Assembly: GCA_004352715.1 (NCBI GenBank)
Contig: SCFE01000068.1
Coordinates: 928,485 to 992,484, forward strand
Direction of reading: 5' to 3'
DNA length: 64,000 nt
Source: Hofstenia miamia
Taxonomy: Eukaryota; Xenacoelomorpha; Acoela
The position numbers and the translations under genes were made by a program. Below, in pieces: positions 58,918-64,000 of this stretch (within the stretch, counting starts at the first letter, position 1; each line of letters begins with the position of its first letter). Under the pieces are notes generated by a model. The model saw only the letters and a list, made by a program, of their open reading frames with translations, did not search any database and was not told the origin of the DNA.

Positions 58918-59917
58918 NNNNNNNNNNNNNNNNNNNNNNNNNNNNNNNNNNNNNNNNNNNNNNNNNNNNNNNNNNNNNNNNNNNNNNNNNNNNNNNNNNN
59001 NNNNNNNNNNNNNNNNNNNNNNNNNNNNNNNNNNNNNNNNNNNNNNNNNNNNNNNNNNNNNNNNNNNNNNNNNNNNNNNNNNNNNNNNNNNNNNNNNNNN
59101 NNNNNNNNNNNNNNNNNNNNNNNNNNNNNNNNNNNNNNNNNNNNNNNNNNNNNNNNNNNNNNNNNNNNNNNNNNNNNNNNNNNNNNNNNNNNNNNNNNNN
59201 NNNNNNNNNNNNNNNNNNNNNNNNNNNNNNNNNNNNNNNNNNNNNNNNNNNNNNNNNNNNNNNNNNNNNNNNNNNNNNNNNNNNNNNNNNNNNNNNNNNN
59301 NNNNNNNNNNNNNNNNNNNNNNNNNNNNNNNNNNNNNNNNNNNNNNNNNNNNNNNNNNNNNNNNNNNNNNNNNNNNNNNNNNNNNNNNNNNNNNNNNNNN
59401 NNNNNNNNNNNNNNNNNNNNNNNNNNNNNNNNNNNNNNNNNNNNNNNNNNNNNNNNNNNNNNNNNNNNNNNNNNNNNNNNNNNNNNNNNNNNNNNNNNNN
59501 NNNNNNNNNNNNNNNNNNNNNNNNNNNNNNNNNNNNNNNNNNNNNNNNNNNNNNNNNNNNNNNNNNNNNNNNNNNNNNNNNNNNNNNNNNNNNNNNNNNN
59601 NNNNNNNNNNNNNNNNNNNNNNNNNNNNNNNNNNNNNNNNNNNNNNNNNNNNNNNNNNNNNNNNNNNNNNNNNNNNNNNNNNNNNNNNNNNNNNNNNNNN
59701 NNNNNNNNNNNNNNNNNNNNNNNNNNNNNNNNNNNNNNNNNNNNNNNNNNNNNNNNNNNNNNNNNNNNNNNNNNNNNNNNNNNNNNNNNNNNNNNNNNNN
59801 NNNNNNNNNNNNNNNNNNNNNNNNNNNNNNNNNNNNNNNNNNNNNNNNNNNNNNNNNNNNNNNNNNNNNNNNNNNNNNNNNNNNNNNNNNNNNNNNNNNN
59901 NNNNNNNNNNNNNNNNN
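58918..59917. other. Assembly gap (exactly 1000 N)
   Basis: Nominal-length gap entered from a (TA)n array. Exon 1 of gene C is expected near here. Confidence 0.98.
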
Positions 59918-59982
59918 TTGTCAATATTTGAATTAATGCAAACTATTGGATTTTGATCACCGTCTTGCAGAACGATTAGTTC
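59918..59982 (-). CDS. Partial second copy of Ig-gene exon c
   Basis: The complement of this stretch matches 56743-56807 except for two differences near the gap edge, and its acceptor 'cttttaacag' is also shared for about 25 nt upstream before the two copies diverge. The exon runs into the N gap. It is either an allele of the same locus in a wrongly oriented contig or a paralogous exon. Confidence 0.55.
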
Positions 59983-59989
59983 CTGTTAA

Positions 59990-60828
59990 AAGAAATTTTT
60001 AACAAATGCAAGAATAACTGATTAGAGGAGAAAAAACTACAGAAATCATTAGTAATTTTTTTTTGAAAATGATTTATTTAAAGAACTTATTTCAATAATA
60101 ATATTACAGATACAATTCTGAGAAAACTCGCCTTGGGGATTTTACATATAAATAAATTCTTCATGATTTTTATTTACACTGTTTTGGTTAATTAAAAAAT
60201 ATTTGCTTGCCTAACTTTTGCATGCACGAGCGCCACTGATTATAACAGTTATAGATATCTTAAAAAGTACAATCAACAGTCATTATAATATAAGAACTAC
60301 TTGCAAAATAAACGAAAATGATGAAAGAATTAAAAAAACACGAACAATTAATGATATTGTATGCAAAAATCAATTTTTAGAAAATAAAAAAAAGAGAGGT
60401 CCTAAGCTGAACAATAATTTTTTATTTTGCCATCATCAAGATCTGTTCTTATAGTAAACATTGATGCTACCCATGATTTCCCATGGCCTCATACTCATAT
60501 GGCATGTCTTTCACACTAAATATGTACCAGTCAACAAAGTACATATTCGTTTTCATAAAAAGCAAGTCCAAATTAAATTGAAAATACAGTCCAACCCCAA
60601 TAGACCAGCACAGTCCATCCCTGTTTTAAAGTTCGTTTTATATTTATAATGAAAAGTATGAACAGCATTTCGCTTAGACAATGTTTGCTGTACAATCATA
60701 AGTTTTAGCATAATGTGGTAAATTAAATAAAGTCTTGAAAAGAATTATGATACTCTAGATGTACGCCTAATTTATGTTTTTATTATGTTTTAACATTATA
60801 TAACATTTTGTTTAAGAAATAAATTTAG
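59990..60828. other. Sequence upstream of the inverted receptor exon, no gene seen
   Basis: AT-rich. A Lys/Asn-rich frame at 60218-60454 has no motif. If the contig is re-oriented, this is intron 2 of gene C. Confidence 0.5.
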
Positions 60829-61931
60829 AGTGATTATGAATTTTACAAAATTTACGTCGACAATTCACGTGTGCAATTCCAACCAGCATGCAAAAATGAA
60901 GATTGGCTTAAACAATATCTTGAGAAACGATACAAATACCAGTCTATGAAAGAGAGCACATTCCTAGCAATGAATTATACAAACTCTTTCATTTGTATTA
61001 TGGCATGGCTTGTTGGAATTCCACTGAATGTGCTGACATTGATCATCTTCTTCATCTACGTGGTGAAAAATAAAAACCTGAATTATTTGTTTCTCTTCCT
61101 GAATTCCATTATTGATACAATAAATCTTTCTGCAAGAATGACCTTAATGATTTTTGAACAGTTTTGGCCAACATTCCTTTTTGGAGAAACTCTGACTTAC
61201 ACAACACATGGAGATCGATATGAAAAGCCGCCATATATTTACTTATGTCAGATCACAAATTTCTGCAGAAGCTTAAATCAGCTCTTCTCTCCTTTAGTGT
61301 TAATGATCTTGGCAGTTGAGCGCCTGATTTATATAAGATTTCCTCATTCCGCAAACAATTGGCTGTGTTTTAGGAACCGAATGTTGCTTGCAGGCTCACT
61401 TTCTTTCTTAGCAGTAACTTTGAGTACGCTATATGCTTATACTACAAAGTGGGATTTCATGAACTACAGTTCTCGATGGGTGGTCTTTGATTTGAGTACG
61501 AATTGTGTGTTTGGTGTATTCGAAACGTTTGTGTACATACCTTCAGATGACAACAGCCTTCCTCTTTACACATATATTGATAAAGTTTTCATTAACAGCT
61601 TTATTGAGCTAAGTCTCACGTTTTTGGCACCATTCCTTTGCCAAGGTATAATCTACTGTTATATTTGGATGAAGGCTTCAGAAGCAAGCGAAAAATTGAA
61701 AAAGGTACAGAAGCGAATCACTCTCGTCTGTTTAGCTGGAAACATTGCTTACATTGTGCTTAGTGCGCCATTTGTATTCAAGAAATGCATCGTGATTTAT
61801 CACAATTTATTGTATTTAATTCCAGTTAAAGACTTTCAAAATGTGCTTGTTCCACATAAATGCAATTATTGTGTTAAAGTTTCAAGGGATTTTGTTAACT
61901 ACTGGTCAAGTGATTCTATGGGATATTCCAG
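60829..61931 (+). CDS. LDLa-7TM receptor exon 3, complete inverted copy (gene C)
   Basis: Acceptor 'aaataaatttag' starts a 1103-nt exon (phase 0) that ends at AG|GTACAA (phase 2). It reads 'SDYEFYKIYVDNSRVQFQ', 'PACKNEDWLKQYLEKRYKY', then the same helices 1-6 as 56205-55217, identical from 60943 onward. It supplies the 5' part of gene C's exon 3 lost at the N at 56206. It is best read as the same exon in a contig placed in the wrong orientation; a true head-to-head duplicate is the alternative. Its helix-7 exon would lie beyond the gap at 63264. Confidence 0.85.
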
Positions 61932-63263
61932 GTACAATTTTGTTCATAATTATTAATATTTTACATATTTGGTGCGTTAGAAAGTAATGAGAAAACGCGA
62001 ACGCACCAGAAATTCAATAAACTGTCAATGTCTAGTTGATTCAGAATATTTCAAGATTTCATGCATCCAAACTGTCATGCAATTTTTGTATTCATTTTCA
62101 CAGCGAAAATTGTGAACCGAGGATTTTCAAGTGGAGGGCATCAAAAAATGAATATTGGTTAGAATTTTTACTCCTATTTTATATAAACAACTGTCAAAAA
62201 CTTTACTCTACATGTACATTGTTTGAGATCAACAAATTATGTAAAAAAGAATATGATGCAAATTAACCAACTGTTTCCACAACTTTCTTTGAAAAAATCA
62301 GAGCTACAGTGCACCTTATTTGACCATTCGTAAAAATTTGGAAACAACATAAAAATTTAGTCTCATTTAGTACAATTCTTTTGTCATGTATTAAGATAGC
62401 ACTCAGAATCGCTTTTCGTAGGCCACTGCGAGATCAAAATATTTTGTTCAATGAATTATTTCGTGTAATATTAAAGTAGTAGTAGCCGGCAAGGGCATGT
62501 ATCACACTGCATATATAATTTCAGTTAAAATATGTAGAAAAAGTAGATGCAAAATGTACAGTTAAATGTAAATGAAATTTGATTACAAAATTAAATGAAG
62601 TTTGCAAGACTTGTGGATGTGATCAACTTATATCATTATATTATAGGCCCTACTAGTTTTGCTTGTTCCATCAAAGAGTGGATGGATGTTCGCATCAGAG
62701 CCAGCTTAATGAACATTCTCTTTCTTTTGGCTGTTAAAAGTAACAGCAAAACTACTTATGTAGAGATTAAAGGGTCATAACATCCCACCTAGCCAAATTG
62801 CCGTCCACCATAAAACCTTCATTTGAGAAAATTAGAAGTGTCATACTCTACAATTACACACTGCAGGACGACTTTTTGACCAAAAGTGAAAAATTCTGAA
62901 AATATTGAGAAAATAGGCAAAAAATGCATTTCACGATCTTATTTTTAAATTTTTCAATTTTTTTACCCAAAATATTTTGATTTAAACACTCAGCACCACT
63001 TTTTAAAATCCTGATGGAGGAGGACATTGCACAATGTATGCCACTGGTTGCATTACCAATCAATCGCTCATTAAATATAACTGGTCGTGCAAATGCAGAT
63101 AAATTACAAAAATATCAGCTTTTGTATTGCTATCATAGTGTTCACTTCCGGAAAAAGCTGAATACAAGATAGCCAGAAGTGATTTATTCTTTACAAGTCT
63201 TCAGTGGTTGCATAAACGCTTGCCCATTAAATAATTTGTAGCTTCTCCAACTCACATTAAGAT
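60943..63263. repeat. Right arm of the 2,321-bp perfect inverted repeat
   Basis: Mirror of 53885-56205. Small frames in it (62036-62266, 62595-62780, 63063-62854) repeat those of the left arm and have no known motif; after the exon ends at 61931 the arm is intron sequence. Confidence 0.92.
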
Positions 63264-64000
63264 NNNNNNNNNNNNNNNNNNNNNNNNNNNNNNNNNNNNN
63301 NNNNNNNNNNNNNNNNNNNNNNNNNNNNNNNNNNNNNNNNNNNNNNNNNNNNNNNNNNNNNNNNNNNNNNNNNNNNNNNNNNNNNNNNNNNNNNNNNNNN
63401 NNNNNNNNNNNNNNNNNNNNNNNNNNNNNNNNNNNNNNNNNNNNNNNNNNNNNNNNNNNNNNNNNNNNNNNNNNNNNNNNNNNNNNNNNNNNNNNNNNNN
63501 NNNNNNNNNNNNNNNNNNNNNNNNNNNNNNNNNNNNNNNNNNNNNNNNNNNNNNNNNNNNNNNNNNNNNNNNNNNNNNNNNNNNNNNNNNNNNNNNNNNN
63601 NNNNNNNNNNNNNNNNNNNNNNNNNNNNNNNNNNNNNNNNNNNNNNNNNNNNNNNNNNNNNNNNNNNNNNNNNNNNNNNNNNNNNNNNNNNNNNNNNNNN
63701 NNNNNNNNNNNNNNNNNNNNNNNNNNNNNNNNNNNNNNNNNNNNNNNNNNNNNNNNNNNNNNNNNNNNNNNNNNNNNNNNNNNNNNNNNNNNNNNNNNNN
63801 NNNNNNNNNNNNNNNNNNNNNNNNNNNNNNNNNNNNNNNNNNNNNNNNNNNNNNNNNNNNNNNNNNNNNNNNNNNNNNNNNNNNNNNNNNNNNNNNNNNN
63901 NNNNNNNNNNNNNNNNNNNNNNNNNNNNNNNNNNNNNNNNNNNNNNNNNNNNNNNNNNNNNNNNNNNNNNNNNNNNNNNNNNNNNNNNNNNNNNNNNNNN
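63264..64000. other. Assembly gap running to the window end
   Basis: All N. The identical inverted arm ends at its edge. Confidence 0.98.

Noticed and set aside
58798-59931. Long open frames over the second 1-kb gap
   Set aside because: N-derived; only the LDLa exon on the minus strand at 58581-58863 is supported there.
60218-60454. 78-codon Lys/Asn-rich frame
   Set aside because: Composition is what AT-rich non-coding DNA gives; no motif or splice support.
62854-63063. 69-codon frame present in both inverted arms (also 54085-54294)
   Set aside because: Identity comes from the inverted repeat itself, not from protein-level conservation; no motif.
1-64000. tRNA and rRNA genes
   Set aside because: No cloverleaf-like sequence with A and B boxes or rRNA core was recognised by eye; a tRNAscan run would be decisive.

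Overview
The window is AT-rich eukaryotic DNA, almost certainly from an invertebrate animal. The evidence is spliced genes with GT-AG introns, LDL-receptor class A (LDLa) and immunoglobulin-like ectodomains, a seven-helix receptor family, and a dense animal-type transposon load (hAT, piggyBac, Tc1/mariner, Ty3/gypsy, LINE-like). Some introns are only about 40 nt. I cannot fix the clade from the sequence; cnidarians, flatworms and rotifers all remain possible. There are four N gaps over 100 bases, and several 1-4 base N joins that sit beside suspicious perfect duplications.

The main content is a same-strand (minus) tandem array of paralogous receptor genes, here called A, B and C. Gene B is complete in the window: four exons (35435-34918, 34877-34595, 33785-32680, 26571-26403) whose lengths sum to 2076 nt, an open frame of 691 residues. 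It encodes a signal peptide, four LDLa modules (the third split by a 40-nt intron), a six-helix exon, and a distant last exon carrying helix 7 with an NPVIY motif. Gene A (21056 down to 11968) has the first three exons but carries two 1-nt deletions and no visible helix-7 exon, so it looks like a pseudogene. Gene C (58863 down to 48772) has exons 2, 3 (cut at an N) and 4; its exon 1 should lie in the 1-kb gap. An identical inverted copy of gene C's exon 3 (60829-61931, plus strand) sits in the right arm of a 2,321-bp inverted repeat that looks like a scaffolding error.

Between and inside the receptor genes lie mobile elements. 1-11300: a near-perfect direct duplication, a decayed Ty3/gypsy element with a possible LTR pair, a second perfect 1,133-bp direct duplication across one N, and a frameshifted reverse-transcriptase element. 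13100-18000 (gene A intron): a DDE-type remnant, an internally deleted mariner, a Tc1-like remnant and a mariner 3' end. 22300-23800: a piggyBac remnant and MITE-like repeats. 26698-27456: a mariner-like deletion derivative inside gene B's last intron. 29300-30120: a LINE 3' end. 36469-43200: a Tc1 fragment, then a reverse-strand piggyBac split by a hAT which is itself split by a second hAT (both with 8-bp target duplications), then a gypsy remnant. 43820-44590: a mariner-like remnant. 50002-50560: a possible hAT remnant.

A short immunoglobulin-domain gene piece (56318-56814, plus strand) with tiny introns lies between exons 3 and 2 of gene C. A partial copy of its last exon (59918-59982, minus) suggests how the mis-joined contigs should be ordered. 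The rest is AT-rich non-coding sequence with many (TA)n arrays.
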